64,000 bases of DNA from Chlorobium sp. (GCA_028282595.1 JANQHQ010000014.1:1-64000); one strand, 5' to 3'; positions 25,543 to 35,479 are shown, numbered from the stretch's first letter. Notes: generated by a model not told the origin, from the letters alone. Numbers and translations: made by a program.

Positions 25543-26613
25543 TTATGCCGTTGTGCCGTCGAGCAGTTTTTCAATCTTTTCGAGAGCCGCCCGCATGTCG
25601 GAAGGGAGCGGCGCGGTGAACGCCAGTTTTTCGTGTGTCGTCGGCTGCAGGAACGCGAGGCTTGCCGCATGCAGTGCCTGACGCGGGAGCAGGTTCAGGA
25701 GATTTTTCGAGAAACGCTCACCCTTGCTGAAAGGAAGGGTGCGCCCGACGGCTCCTCCGTAGGTTTCGTCCCCGACGATCGGGTGGCCGATGTGTTTGAG
25801 GTGGACCCGTATCTGGTGCGTTCTTCCGGTGTGCAATGTCAGTTCCACAAGGGAGAAGTATTCGAGGTTTTTCAGGACGCGGTATTCCGTGACGGCCGTT
25901 TTCCCCTCTCTTCCCTCGTACTCGTAACAGGTCATCACCTTGCGGTCACGGACGGAGCGTCCGACGTTGGTTCTGATCACATCCTCACCGGGATCGGGCA
26001 CGCCCCAGACGAGGGCATGGTATTTTTTTTCAACCTGCCGGTTGGCGAACTGCCGGGCGATCCGGTGCAGGGCCGTGCCGTTTTTCGCCACGATGATCAG
26101 TCCGGAAGTGTTTTTGTCGAGGCGGTGCACGATGCCGGGGCGGAGATCCGTCATGTCGAGCTCGTCGGCCTCTTTGCCGAAGTGGTGCAGGATCGCATTG
26201 GTGAGGGTGCCGGTCCAGTTGCCGAACGCCGGATGCACCACCATGCCCGGTTCCTTGTCGATGACCATCAGATCCCGATCCTCGTAAAGAATCGTGAGGG
26301 GGATGTCCTCCGGTGCGAGCTCCGGAGCGGGAGGGCGGAGGAACGTGAGCTGGATCGAGTCGCGCGACTTTATCCGGTAGTTCGATTTGACGGGCTTTCC
26401 GTTCACCAGCACGCGTTTTTCCAGAATGGCTGCCTGAACCTTGTTGCGAGTGACGTTTTCGACCTGCCGGGTCAGGTAGACGTCTATCCGCATCGGCTTC
26501 TGGGTTTCGGCGACCTGCAGGGTCATTTTTTTCGGTTCGGCACTCGTCCCTTCAAGCGATTCCGGTTCGTTTTTTACGGGCTGATTTTGCATTTTGGGGT
26601 AGCTTTGGAACAA
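25543..26613 (-). CDS. RluA/RluD-family pseudouridine synthase
   Basis: 356 aa. An N-terminal S4-like RNA-binding domain (about 30-95; MRIDVYLTRQVENVTRNKVQAAI) precedes the catalytic domain. The latter has the motif RPGIVHRLDKNTSGLIIVAK with the catalytic Asp, then LVWGVP, TEYRVL, LHTGRTHQIRVHL and GHPIVGDETYG. S4 plus this motif set is typical of RluD, which modifies 23S rRNA helix 69, but RluC-type cannot be excluded. The first about 30 residues are polar and not conserved; a second Met at residue 8 is an alternative start. Confidence 0.9.
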   Translation of the reverse strand: MFQSYPKMQNQPVKNEPESLEGTSAEPKKMTLQVAETQKPMRIDVYLTRQVENVTRNKVQAAILEKRVLVNGKPVKSNYRIKSRDSIQLTFLRPPAPELAPEDIPLTILYEDRDLMVIDKEPGMVVHPAFGNWTGTLTNAILHHFGKEADELDMTDLRPGIVHRLDKNTSGLIIVAKNGTALHRIARQFANRQVEKKYHALVWGVPDPGEDVIRTNVGRSVRDRKVMTCYEYEGREGKTAVTEYRVLKNLEYFSLVELTLHTGRTHQIRVHLKHIGHPIVGDETYGGAVGRTLPFSKGERFSKNLLNLLPRQALHAASLAFLQPTTHEKLAFTAPLPSDMRAALEKIEKLLDGTTA

Positions 26614-26649
26614 ACGTTTTTCGTTCGGCCGCCCAGCCGGTCACTATAA

Positions 26650-26766
26650 GGCACCTCTCTGTATTGTCATGAGTCCCGATTCCATCGGGATAGACTTCGA
26701 AACCGGAGTCCCGACAGGTCGGGACAACGAAGCAATTGAAGCGCGGAATAAATACATAGAGGTGCC
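26650..26766. mobile_element. 117-bp terminal-inverted-repeat element (MITE-like)
   Basis: The left end GGCACCTCTCTGTATT (26650-26665) is the inverse of the right end AATACATAGAGGTGCC (26751-26766) with one mismatch. The interior holds two small palindromes built from GTCCCGA/TCGGGA. A diverged 114-bp relative lies at 60543-60656. A terminal-repeat-less core is at 8801-8889, and a lone end-like GGCACCTCTAT at 15714-15724. It encodes no protein. It fills most of the space between the divergent pseudouridine synthase and lpd genes, and so probably their promoters. Confidence 0.7.
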
Positions 26767-26797
26767 CTCTAACAACAAAACGTACGATTTTCTTGCG

Positions 26798-28207
26798 ATG
26801 AATCAGCATTCTGGAGAGGGAGGTTTCGATTTTGACGTGGCTGTTATCGGTTCAGGACCCGGAGGCTTCGAAGCGGCTGTTCGTGCGGCCCGGGAAGGGT
26901 TCCGTGTCTGTCTGGTTGAAAAAGGCGCACTTGGAGGAGTATGCGTGAACTGGGGGTGCATTCCCACGAAGGCACTCCTGAGAAGTGCGGAGATGTTTCG
27001 CATGGCGAACGAGGCCGAGCGGTTCGGTCTCCGGATCGACGGGTTCTCGATCGATCTTTCGCAGGCGGTCAAACGGAGCCGCAAGGTTGTGCTGACGCTT
27101 TCCAAAGGGGTCGCATACAGCCTGAAGCAGAGCGGAGTTGCGCTGAAACAGGGGGCGGCGTCATTTGTCGACGCCCATACGCTCCGTGTCGAGCGCGAGG
27201 GTGCCGAACCCGAAACCGTCACCGCGGAGCACATTGTTATCGCGACCGGTGGACGATCCAGGGAACTCCCCGGACTGGCGGTCGACGGCAGAACGATCAT
27301 TACCAGCCGCGAAGCCCTCGGGATGAAGGCCGTTCCCGGAAAGATGCTGATCGTCGGGGGAGGCGCCATCGGTGTCGAGATGGCGTGGTATTTCAGCTCG
27401 GCCGGTTCGGCCGTTACGCTTGTGGAGCTTATGCCCCGGATACTTCCTCTCGAGGACGCGGAGATTGCCGGGGGGCTCGAACGCTCTCTTGAAAAGACGG
27501 GAACAGGCATACTCACCGGTGCTTCCGTCCTTAGCGTCGAACAGCGCGACGGTTCCCTGTCCGTCGTGGTGAGAACCGGCGACGGGACCGAACGGGCGAT
27601 CGAGGCGGACTGCATCCTTGTCGCGGTCGGCGTCGCGGCCGATACGGAGGGGCTCGGTCTCGACCGCGCAGGGGTAGCCCTGGAACGCGGCTTCATACGA
27701 ACCGACGATCTCTGCCGGACCGATGCGGGCAACGTTTTTGCGATAGGCGACGTGCGCGGCGGCATGCTCCTGGCGCACAAGGCATCCGCCGAGGCCGCGA
27801 TAGCCGTCCGGACGATTGCCGGAAAGAGCGCCGAACCTCTCGACGACACAACGGTTCCCCGGTGCGTCTACGTCGAACCGTCTGTCGCCTGCGTGGGGTT
27901 GACCGAAGAACAGGCCGCGGAGGCGGGGATCGATGTGACGGTAGGTCGGGCGCCGTTTTCGGTTTCAGGCAAGGCCAACGCCTACGGCAACCGGGAGGGG
28001 TTCGTGAAACTGGTGTTCGACGCTTCGACGGGCGTCCTGCTCGGGGGGCACGTGCTCGGTCACGGAGCCGTCGAACTGATAGGCGAGCTGTCGCTCGCCC
28101 GGCGTCTCGGGGCCACTCGCGATCAGCTCGTGACGACGGTTCACGCGCATCCCACCCTTTCGGAATCGATACGCGAGGCCGCCGAAAACGCCGCTCCGGA
28201 AGAGTGA
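26798..28207 (+). CDS. lpdA: Dihydrolipoamide dehydrogenase (E3)
   Basis: 469 aa from the start at 26798 (MNQHSGEGG). The open frame reaches back to 26669, but those 43 codons lie in the inverted-repeat element and resemble no protein. Features: FAD motif VAVIGSGPGGFEAA, redox disulfide GGVCVNWGCIPTKAL, NAD motif IVGGGAIGVEMAW, second FAD motif VFAIGDVRGG and the C-terminal interface HAHPTLSESIREA with the catalytic His-Glu. It oxidises dihydrolipoamide in 2-oxoacid dehydrogenase or glycine cleavage complexes. No E1 or E2 gene is nearby. Confidence 0.93.
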   Translation: MNQHSGEGGFDFDVAVIGSGPGGFEAAVRAAREGFRVCLVEKGALGGVCVNWGCIPTKALLRSAEMFRMANEAERFGLRIDGFSIDLSQAVKRSRKVVLTLSKGVAYSLKQSGVALKQGAASFVDAHTLRVEREGAEPETVTAEHIVIATGGRSRELPGLAVDGRTIITSREALGMKAVPGKMLIVGGGAIGVEMAWYFSSAGSAVTLVELMPRILPLEDAEIAGGLERSLEKTGTGILTGASVLSVEQRDGSLSVVVRTGDGTERAIEADCILVAVGVAADTEGLGLDRAGVALERGFIRTDDLCRTDAGNVFAIGDVRGGMLLAHKASAEAAIAVRTIAGKSAEPLDDTTVPRCVYVEPSVACVGLTEEQAAEAGIDVTVGRAPFSVSGKANAYGNREGFVKLVFDASTGVLLGGHVLGHGAVELIGELSLARRLGATRDQLVTTVHAHPTLSESIREAAENAAPEE

Positions 28208-28262
28208 CAAAGCCCCCGGTGCGGCCGGCTCCGTGTTTTGTCGTAAAGCATTTTCTATTCTC

Positions 28263-28291
28263 TTGCTAAAAACATAAATTCAAGGTTTAAT
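28263..28291 (+). promoter_or_regulatory. Candidate sigma-70 promoter for bchI
   Basis: TTGCTA (28263-28268) and TTTAAT (28286-28291) are separated by 17 bp in an AT-rich stretch of an otherwise GC-rich region, 95 bp before the bchI start. The match to consensus is partial. Confidence 0.35.
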
Positions 28292-28385
28292 TGTAAAATT
28301 TTTTCAATTCTTTCACTCATAAGTAAGCCTTTTTCCTCGACAGCGAAGGATTGCGGGGTACGGGTGCTTAACCAAATCATCAATT

Positions 28386-29537
28386 ATGACTCAAACTGCT
28401 TCAGCTGCAAAGAAACCGGCTGCGACCAAAACCAGGGCCGGTTCGACTGCCCGGAAAACCGCCGGGCCGAAAAAAGCAAGAACCAGAAAGAAGCAAGCGC
28501 AGGCATTTCCGTTTACGGCCATCGTGGGTCAGGAGGAAATGAAACTGAGTCTGATCCTCAACATTATCGACCCGAGGATTGGCGGTGTGCTTGTCATGGG
28601 ACACAGGGGCACGGGAAAAAGCACGACCGTCCGGGCCCTCGCCGAGGTGCTCCCCATGATCGAACGAGTCAGGGACGATATCTACAACCGCACGACCACC
28701 CAGTATCTCGAAGCGGAAAAGCCCCGTAAGGGGACGAAAGCGCTCGCCGAGGAGGATCTCGTCATCGAGGATATTCCCGTTCCGGTCGTCGATCTGCCTC
28801 TCGGCGCGACGGAAGATCGCGTCTGCGGCACCATCGACATCGAGCAGGCGCTTACGAGCGGTGTGAAGGCGTTCGAGCCCGGCCTTCTGGCCCAGGCGAA
28901 CCGCGGGTTTCTCTATATCGACGAGGTGAACCTTCTCGACGACCACCTGGTCGACGTTCTGCTCGACGTGGCGGCCAGTGGCAGGAACGTCGTCGAGCGT
29001 GAGGGTATCAGCATTCGCCATCCCGCCCGTTTCGTGCTTGTCGGCTCCGGCAACCCCGAGGAGGGTGAGCTGAGGCCGCAGTTGCTCGACCGTTTCGGTC
29101 TTCATGCCCGGATCATCACCATCACCGATGTGGACAGAAGAGTGGAGATCGTCAAACGGCGCCGCCTGTTCGACGACGATCCGCAGGCGTTTCTCAAGAA
29201 ATGGAACCGCGAGCAGAAGAAACTGCAGAAGCAGATCCTCAACGCCAAGGAGCTGCTTCCGGAAGTCACCATGTCCGACGACGTTCTTACCGATGTGGCG
29301 AGGCTCTGCATGCAGCTCGGCATCGACGGCCATCGCGGAGAGCTTACCATAACCAGGACGGCGCATGCTTTCGCCGCTTTCAAGGGGGACAAGGAGGTCA
29401 CGATGGAGCACGTCAGGGAGATCGCGGGACTCGCTCTCCGTCACCGGCTCCGCAAGGATCCTCTGGAAACCATCGATCCGGGCGAAAAAATCGAACGTGA
29501 GCTTGCAAAAGTTCTTGGAGAAGCAGAAGAAGTATAA
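28386..29537 (+). CDS. bchI: Magnesium chelatase ATPase subunit I
   Basis: BchI is the AAA+ motor of the complex that inserts Mg2+ into protoporphyrin IX, the first step committed to bacteriochlorophyll. The 383-aa protein has a Lys/Ala-rich N-terminal extension (1-40) before the core. Motifs: Walker A GHRGTGKST, the ATEDRVCGTIDIE insert, Walker B FLYIDEVNLLDDHLVD, sensor GSGNPEEGELRPQLLDRFG with the Arg finger, and sensor 2 near ITRTAHAFAAF. Its stop overlaps the bchD start in TAATG, so translation is coupled. No clear SD. Confidence 0.95.
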   Translation: MTQTASAAKKPAATKTRAGSTARKTAGPKKARTRKKQAQAFPFTAIVGQEEMKLSLILNIIDPRIGGVLVMGHRGTGKSTTVRALAEVLPMIERVRDDIYNRTTTQYLEAEKPRKGTKALAEEDLVIEDIPVPVVDLPLGATEDRVCGTIDIEQALTSGVKAFEPGLLAQANRGFLYIDEVNLLDDHLVDVLLDVAASGRNVVEREGISIRHPARFVLVGSGNPEEGELRPQLLDRFGLHARIITITDVDRRVEIVKRRRLFDDDPQAFLKKWNREQKKLQKQILNAKELLPEVTMSDDVLTDVARLCMQLGIDGHRGELTITRTAHAFAAFKGDKEVTMEHVREIAGLALRHRLRKDPLETIDPGEKIERELAKVLGEAEEV

Positions 29538-31393
29538 TGATAGCTTTTACCGATATTGTCGGGATGGATATGGCCAAGCAGGCGCTGATGCTCCTGGCGG
29601 TCGATCCGTCTCTCGGCGGGGTGGTGATTCCCGCATCGGTGGGGTCCGGCAAATCGACGCTTGCCAGGTCTTTCGCCGATATTCTTCCTGAAGACACTCC
29701 TTTCGTCGAACTGCCGCTCAACGTGACCGAGGATCGCCTGATCGGGGGCGTCGATCTGGAGGCTACCCTGGTGAAAGGGGAGAGGGTCGTCCAGCACGGC
29801 GTGCTTTCCAGGGCTCACGAGGGTGTCTTGTATGTCGATTCCCTGAGTCTGCTCGACAGTTCGGCCGTTTCCCATGTGATGGACGCCATGTCGAGGGGCG
29901 CGGTGCTTGTCGAGCGCGAGGGCCTGAGCGAAGTGCACCCTTCGAAATTCATGCTTATCGGCACCTACGATCCGACCGACGGCGATGTCCGCATGGGTCT
30001 GCTCGACAGGATCGGCATGATCGTGCCGTTTGCCACGCAGAACGACTACAGGGCGAGAAAGCAGATCGTCAGCGCCGTCATCGGCGAAACGGATGCGGAG
30101 GATACCGAGGACGAACTGAGAATGCTCAAGGGGCTGATCGCGGCGGCCAAGGAACTGCTGCCGAAGGTTTCCATGACCAGCGAGCAGATGCAGGGCCTTA
30201 TCCAGTCGGCCGTCAGTCTCGGCGTGGAAGGCAACCGTGTCGATATTTTCGCCGTCAGGGCCGCTCTGGCGAGCGCGGCGCTCGCGCAGCGCAACGATGT
30301 GGACGAGGACGACCTGAAGCTGGCCGTCAAGCTGGTGCTGGTGCCCCGTGCGACCAGAATGCCCCAGCGGGAGGAAGAGGTTCAGGAGGAGATGCCTCCC
30401 GACGAGGAGATGCCTCCGGAAGAGCCGGAAACCGAGGACCAGGATGCTCCGCCGGACACTCCCGACGCGGATGCCGAGGAGGAGCAGGAAGAGACGCCCG
30501 ACATGATCGAGGAGTTGATGATGGATGCCGTGGAAACCGAACTTCCGGACAACATCATGAACATCTCTCTCGCCTCGAAGAAAAAGAGCACGTCGGGTAG
30601 TCGGGGAGAAGCGCTCAACAACCGCCGCGGCCGTTTCGTACGCGCGCAGGACGGCGAGATGCGCAGCGGCAAGGTCGCGCTCATCCCGACGCTCATCTCC
30701 GCCGCTCCTTGGCAGGCGAGCCGCAAGTCGGAACGGGAAAAGAAGTACGGAAAATCCGCCACGGCCCTTCTGATCAACAAGGAAGACGTGAAGATCAAGA
30801 AGTTCCGCGACAAGTCCGGAACGCTCTACGTCTTCATGGTCGACGCCTCCGGTTCCATGGCGCTGAACCGCATGCGTCAGGCCAAGGGCGCGGTTTCTCA
30901 CCTGCTCCAGAACGCTTACGTTCATCGGGACCAGGTCGCCCTGCTCTCCTTCAGGGGGAAGGAGGCGCAGGTGCTCCTGCCGCCTTCGCAAAGTGTCGAT
31001 CGGGCGAAACGGGAGCTCGATGTGCTGCCCACCGGAGGAGGGACGCCGCTCTCGTCGGCTCTCTATCTGGGATGGGAGACGGCCAAACAGGCCAGGACCA
31101 AGGGTATTTCGCAGATCATGTTCGTGCTGATCACGGACGGCAGGGGCAATATCGGACTGCAATCCTCTTTCGACAAGGATGCGCAGAAAGCCTCGAAAGA
31201 GGAACTTGAAAGCGAGATCGGGGCGCTCGCCGCATCGATCTCCGCTGACGGGATCGCCTCGATCGTGATAGATACGCAGATGAACTACCTTTCCAGGGGA
31301 GAGGCCCCGAGGCTCGCCGAAAAGCTCGGGGGCCGTTACTTCTATCTGCCGAACGCGAAAGCCGAACAGATCGCCGAGGCAGCGCTGAGTTGA
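29537..31393 (+). CDS. bchD: Magnesium chelatase subunit D
   Basis: 618 aa. It has an AAA+-like N-terminal half (residues 1-260; VIPASVGSGKSTLA keeps a P-loop), an acidic Pro-rich linker (about 275-330, runs of PPDEEMPPEEPETED) and a C-terminal von Willebrand A/integrin I domain with the MIDAS motif DASGSMALNRM, TGGGTPLSSAL and ITDGRGNIG. BchD forms the hexameric platform between BchI and the porphyrin-binding H-type subunit. The intact P-loop is notable because ATPase activity in D is often weak. A terminator follows. Confidence 0.95.
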   Translation: MIAFTDIVGMDMAKQALMLLAVDPSLGGVVIPASVGSGKSTLARSFADILPEDTPFVELPLNVTEDRLIGGVDLEATLVKGERVVQHGVLSRAHEGVLYVDSLSLLDSSAVSHVMDAMSRGAVLVEREGLSEVHPSKFMLIGTYDPTDGDVRMGLLDRIGMIVPFATQNDYRARKQIVSAVIGETDAEDTEDELRMLKGLIAAAKELLPKVSMTSEQMQGLIQSAVSLGVEGNRVDIFAVRAALASAALAQRNDVDEDDLKLAVKLVLVPRATRMPQREEEVQEEMPPDEEMPPEEPETEDQDAPPDTPDADAEEEQEETPDMIEELMMDAVETELPDNIMNISLASKKKSTSGSRGEALNNRRGRFVRAQDGEMRSGKVALIPTLISAAPWQASRKSEREKKYGKSATALLINKEDVKIKKFRDKSGTLYVFMVDASGSMALNRMRQAKGAVSHLLQNAYVHRDQVALLSFRGKEAQVLLPPSQSVDRAKRELDVLPTGGGTPLSSALYLGWETAKQARTKGISQIMFVLITDGRGNIGLQSSFDKDAQKASKEELESEIGALAASISADGIASIVIDTQMNYLSRGEAPRLAEKLGGRYFYLPNAKAEQIAEAALS

Positions 31394-31423
31394 CGGTGGA
31401 AAGGACGTCGTCAAAGTGTTTCC

Positions 31424-31470
31424 AACCCCCCCCTTCTGCTGTGTTAAGGCAGAGAGGGGGTTGATTTTTT
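31424..31470 (+). terminator. Rho-independent terminator after bchD
   Basis: AACCCCCCCCTTCT (31424-31437) pairs with AGAGAGGGGGTT (31451-31462), followed by six T (31465-31470). It lies between bchD and the H-type subunit gene and may reduce read-through. Confidence 0.75.
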
Positions 31471-31572
31471 CACAGGATTTTTACGTATAATCAGAAGACG
31501 CCGGAAGGCCGTTTTTTTTCAGGTCTTATATATATTACCGCTTCTTCATCAATCATTACCTGTCGATCCATT

Positions 31573-34500
31573 ATGGCACAGCTTCGTAAAATCGTCGCGA
31601 TTGTCGGACTTGAACAGTACAACACCAATCTCTGGAAAAAAATCATAAAGCTGCTCGAAAAGGAGGCCGAGCTTACCCAGTGGACCGACGTCGATCTTGA
31701 AAAGCGGAACCCTGAAACCGCAAAGGCCGTTTCCGAAGCCGATTGCGTGTTCATGAGCATGATTCAGTTCAAAGAGCAGGTCGACTGGTTCAGGGAACAG
31801 CTCGATGCAGCTGAGAACCGCGACAAGACGGTTTTTGTTTTCGAGTCGATGCCCGACGCCATGGCGCTGACGAAGGTCGGAAACTACGAGGTGACGGAGG
31901 GAAAGAGCGGTATGCCCGACGCGGTCAAGAAAGTGGCGAAAATGCTGGTGAAGGGCCGTGACGAGGATGCGCTCTACGGCTATATGAAGCTGATGAAGAT
32001 CATGCGCACTATCCTTCCCCTTGTACCGAAAAAAGCAAAGGATTTCAAGAACTGGCTGCTGGTTTACTCCTACTGGATGCAGCCGACTCCCGAAAATATA
32101 GCAAACATGTTCCGGCTGATTCTGCGGGAGTACTGCGGCGAATCCGTCGATGTCGGTCCCATTGTGGACGTGCCGAACATGGGCCTCTACCATCCTGACG
32201 CTCCGGCATACTTCAAGGATGTCCGGTCGTTCAAGAACTGGTCGAAAAAACAGGGCAGAAATTACAACAAGGGGCAGAAAGTGGGCTTGCTGTTTTTCAG
32301 GAAACACCTGCTTCAGGAAAAAACCTACATCGACGATACGATTCGCGGTTTCGAACGCAAGGGTGTCAATGTTTTTCCGGCTTTTGTCATGGGAGTTGAA
32401 GGACATGTGCTTGTCAGGGACTGGTTTCTTAAGGAAAACCTCGATCTCCTGGTGAACATGATGGGTTTCGGCCTTGTCGGCGGTCCCGCGGGCTCGACAA
32501 AGCCCGGTACGGCCGCGGAAGCGCGTGACGAGATAATGCAGAAGCTCGATGTCCCCTATATAGTCGCGCAACCGTTGCTGATACAGGATTTCGAATCGTG
32601 GCACGAGCTCGGCGTTTCACCGATGCAGATTACCTTTACCTACTCCATTCCCGAAATGGACGGGGCGGTCTGCCCGATCATTCTCGGTGCGCTGAAAGAC
32701 GGGAAGATCGAGACCGTTACGGAAAGAATCGACCGTCTGACCGGGCTCTCCAAAAACTGGCTCCGGCTCAGGGCGGCTTCCAACAGGGACAAGAAAGTGG
32801 CTTTTGTCGTCTACGACTATCCGCCGGGATACGGGAAAAAAGCCAGTGCCGCCTTGCTTGACGTGCCGAGATCGCTTTTTGCGGTTCTGCAGCGTCTCAA
32901 GAAAGAGGGCTACAACACGGGCGATCTTCCGGCAAGTCCGGAAGAGCTTTTCAAGGCGCTCGACCGGGCTACCGATCACCAGTACCAGAACGGCAAGCCC
33001 GAGGCCCTGACGGTCAATGGCGAACAGTACAGGGGACTTACCTCTTCAAGGGAGAGGGAGCGTATCGAGGAGCGGTGGGAGAGCTTCCCCGGAGAGATAG
33101 CGCCCGTAGGCTCGGAGCAGGTGTTTATCGGGGGCGTGCGATACGGTAACGTATTCATCGGCGTCCAGCCCCGTCTCGGAGTGCAGGGTGACCCCATGAG
33201 GCTGCTGTTCGATAAATCCAACACGCCGCATCATCAGTACATCTCGTTTTACCGCTGGATAAGCAGGGAGTTCAGCGCCCATGCGCTGGTCCACGTCGGC
33301 ATGCACGGCTCGGTCGAGTGGATGCCCGGCCTGCAGACCGGCCTGACGGGCGATTGCTGGCCCGACGCGCTTCTGGGAGAGCTTCCCCATTTCTATATCT
33401 ATCCCATCAACAACCCGAGCGAATCCTCCATTGCGAAGCGCAGGGGTCTGGCCACCATGGTCTCGCATGTGGTGCCTCCGCTCTCACGAGCCGGACTGTA
33501 CAAGGAGCTCCCGGCGCTCAAGGATTTCCTGGCGGACTACCGTGAAAGGGGGCTCGACAAGTCGACCGACGCCGAAGAGCTCGAAACGGCCATATGGCAG
33601 AAAGCCGAGCTGCTGAACCTTACCGACGACTGTCCGCGCCGCGAAGGGGAGTCGTTCAGCGATTTCGTCAGCCGTCTGTACAGTTACGTCCTGGAGCTCG
33701 AAAACCGTTTGATTTCCAGTTCGCTGCATGTTTTCGGGGAGTCGGCCCCGCCGGAGTCGCAGCTTGTTACCATTACCGAAACCCTTAAAAACAGGGGGAT
33801 GAACGGGAAAACCCTGCCCGGCATGTTTATGAAGTACGCCGGGTCTAACGGACAGTACACAAGTTACGAGGAGCTTGCGAAGTGTTCAAGAAGCGGCGAA
33901 AGCGAAGCGATAGACATACGCGAAAAGGTAGACCGGTCATGCAAGGACTTCATACAGAAAGTCATGTTCGAGCGGCAGAGTCCGGCTGAAGTCTTCAGTG
34001 AAATCAGCGGAGGGGAGAGGCTTCCTTCGGAATACATGGAGATGGTCGACAACCTTACCCGTGAAGGTGTGCAGATGTTGTATGCTCTCGGCGACAATCA
34101 CGGCGAGATGGATGCGCTGGTCAGGGTGCTCGACGGCCGGTACATCCCGTCCGGGCCCGGCGGGGATCTGGTCAGGGACGGCCTCAACGTCCTGCCTTCG
34201 GGGCGCAACATTCACTCGATCGACCCCTGGAGAATCCCTTCCGAGCTGGCCTTCAAACGGGGGGCCAAAATCGCCGACATGCTGGTGAAGAAGCATCTCG
34301 AGGAGAATGACGGACTCTATCCCGAAACGATCGCCCAGGTGCTCTGGGGACTCGATACCATTAAAACAAAGGGCGAGGCCGTAGCCGTCGTCATACGGCT
34401 GGCGGGCGCCGAGCCGGCCTATGACGCCCAGGGCAAGATCAGTCACTACCAGCTTGTGCCGCTCGAGAAACTCGGCCGTCCGAGGATCGACGTGCTTATG

Positions 34501-35394
34501 CAGTTGAGCCCTATTTTCCGCGACGCTTTCGGCAATCTCATGGACCAGCTCGACAGGCTCGTACAGGAAGCGGCGCAGGCCGACGAGCCTCACGATATGA
34601 ACTACATAAAGAAGCATGTCGACGAAGCTCTGGCCGAAGGGGCAGATTTCGAAAGCGCGACTTCGAGGCAGTTCACTCAGGCTCCCGGTTCGTATGGAAC
34701 CTATGTGGACGATATGGTCGAGGATTCCGCCTGGGAAAGCGATGACGATCTCGACGAACTGTTTCTCCGAAGGAACAGCAGTGCGTACGGCGGAAGCAGA
34801 AAGGGGGAGAAGCAGACGGATATTCTGAAAGGTCTGTTTAAAACCGTCGATCGTGTCGTGCATCAGGTCGACTCGACCGAGTTCGGTATTTCGGACATCG
34901 ATCACTACTTCTCGTCCTCGGGTTCGCTGCAGCTTGCGGCCCGTAAACGCAACTCACGGGTGAGCGACGTGAAGCTGAACTACGTTGAATCGTTTACTTC
35001 CGACATCAAGGTCGACGACGCGAACAAATCGCTCAGGGTCGAATACCGTTCAAAGCTTCTGAATCCGAAATGGTTCGAGGGCATGCTGAAACACGGTCAC
35101 ACCGGTGCGTCGGAGATCAGCAACAGGGTAACCTACATGCTGGGCTGGGACGCCGTTACCAAGAGCGTCGATGACTGGATGTACAAGAAGACGGCCGAGA
35201 CCTACGCACTCGATCCCGAAATGCGCGAACGTCTCGCCAAGGTCAATCCCCTGGCGATCAAGAACATCGTCGGCCGCATGCTGGAAGCCCACGGCCGCGG
35301 GATGTGGAAAGCCGATCAGGATATCATCGACGAACTCCAGGACATCTATGCGGATCTGGAGGACCGTCTCGAAGGCATGCATGATGAGGATTAG
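31573..35394 (+). CDS. bchT: Magnesium chelatase large subunit, BchH type (probably BchT paralogue)
   Basis: 1273 aa, CobN/BchH fold, full length. It binds protoporphyrin and receives Mg2+ from the BchI-BchD motor. Family segments include the N-terminal AIVGLEQYNTNLWKKI, MMGFGLVGGPA, the LVHVGMHGSVEWMPG active-site region (HGxxEW), IYPINNPSESSIAKRRG, LPSGRNIHSIDPWRIPS and GGSRKGEKQTD. Green sulfur bacteria carry three H-type paralogues (BchH, BchS, BchT). As I recall, bchT is the one beside bchI and bchD, so the paralogue name is by position, not by a diagnostic residue. The family assignment itself is secure. Confidence 0.9.
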   Translation: MAQLRKIVAIVGLEQYNTNLWKKIIKLLEKEAELTQWTDVDLEKRNPETAKAVSEADCVFMSMIQFKEQVDWFREQLDAAENRDKTVFVFESMPDAMALTKVGNYEVTEGKSGMPDAVKKVAKMLVKGRDEDALYGYMKLMKIMRTILPLVPKKAKDFKNWLLVYSYWMQPTPENIANMFRLILREYCGESVDVGPIVDVPNMGLYHPDAPAYFKDVRSFKNWSKKQGRNYNKGQKVGLLFFRKHLLQEKTYIDDTIRGFERKGVNVFPAFVMGVEGHVLVRDWFLKENLDLLVNMMGFGLVGGPAGSTKPGTAAEARDEIMQKLDVPYIVAQPLLIQDFESWHELGVSPMQITFTYSIPEMDGAVCPIILGALKDGKIETVTERIDRLTGLSKNWLRLRAASNRDKKVAFVVYDYPPGYGKKASAALLDVPRSLFAVLQRLKKEGYNTGDLPASPEELFKALDRATDHQYQNGKPEALTVNGEQYRGLTSSRERERIEERWESFPGEIAPVGSEQVFIGGVRYGNVFIGVQPRLGVQGDPMRLLFDKSNTPHHQYISFYRWISREFSAHALVHVGMHGSVEWMPGLQTGLTGDCWPDALLGELPHFYIYPINNPSESSIAKRRGLATMVSHVVPPLSRAGLYKELPALKDFLADYRERGLDKSTDAEELETAIWQKAELLNLTDDCPRREGESFSDFVSRLYSYVLELENRLISSSLHVFGESAPPESQLVTITETLKNRGMNGKTLPGMFMKYAGSNGQYTSYEELAKCSRSGESEAIDIREKVDRSCKDFIQKVMFERQSPAEVFSEISGGERLPSEYMEMVDNLTREGVQMLYALGDNHGEMDALVRVLDGRYIPSGPGGDLVRDGLNVLPSGRNIHSIDPWRIPSELAFKRGAKIADMLVKKHLEENDGLYPETIAQVLWGLDTIKTKGEAVAVVIRLAGAEPAYDAQGKISHYQLVPLEKLGRPRIDVLMQLSPIFRDAFGNLMDQLDRLVQEAAQADEPHDMNYIKKHVDEALAEGADFESATSRQFTQAPGSYGTYVDDMVEDSAWESDDDLDELFLRRNSSAYGGSRKGEKQTDILKGLFKTVDRVVHQVDSTEFGISDIDHYFSSSGSLQLAARKRNSRVSDVKLNYVESFTSDIKVDDANKSLRVEYRSKLLNPKWFEGMLKHGHTGASEISNRVTYMLGWDAVTKSVDDWMYKKTAETYALDPEMRERLAKVNPLAIKNIVGRMLEAHGRGMWKADQDIIDELQDIYADLEDRLEGMHDED

Positions 35395-35428
35395 GTTCAG
35401 AAGTCAAAGGGTAAAAGTCAACAATGAA

Positions 35429-35457
35429 AAAAGCGGCCTGCACCGGCCGCTTTTTTT
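35429..35457. terminator. Bidirectional terminator between bchT and guaB
   Basis: AGCGGCC (35432-35438) pairs with GGCCGCT (35445-35451), with A-run on the left and T-run on the right. The genes converge here, so it can serve both strands. Confidence 0.88.
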
Positions 35458-35479
35458 GTCGCACTGAAGTTCTTGTGAC

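Noticed and set aside
26669..26797. 43-codon N-terminal extension of dihydrolipoamide dehydrogenase
   Set aside because: It lies almost entirely in the 117-bp inverted-repeat element; the family N-terminus fits the start at 26798.
29441..31414. 657-aa minus-strand open frame opposite bchD
   Set aside because: Antisense shadow of bchD; Arg/His/Gly-rich low-information sequence.
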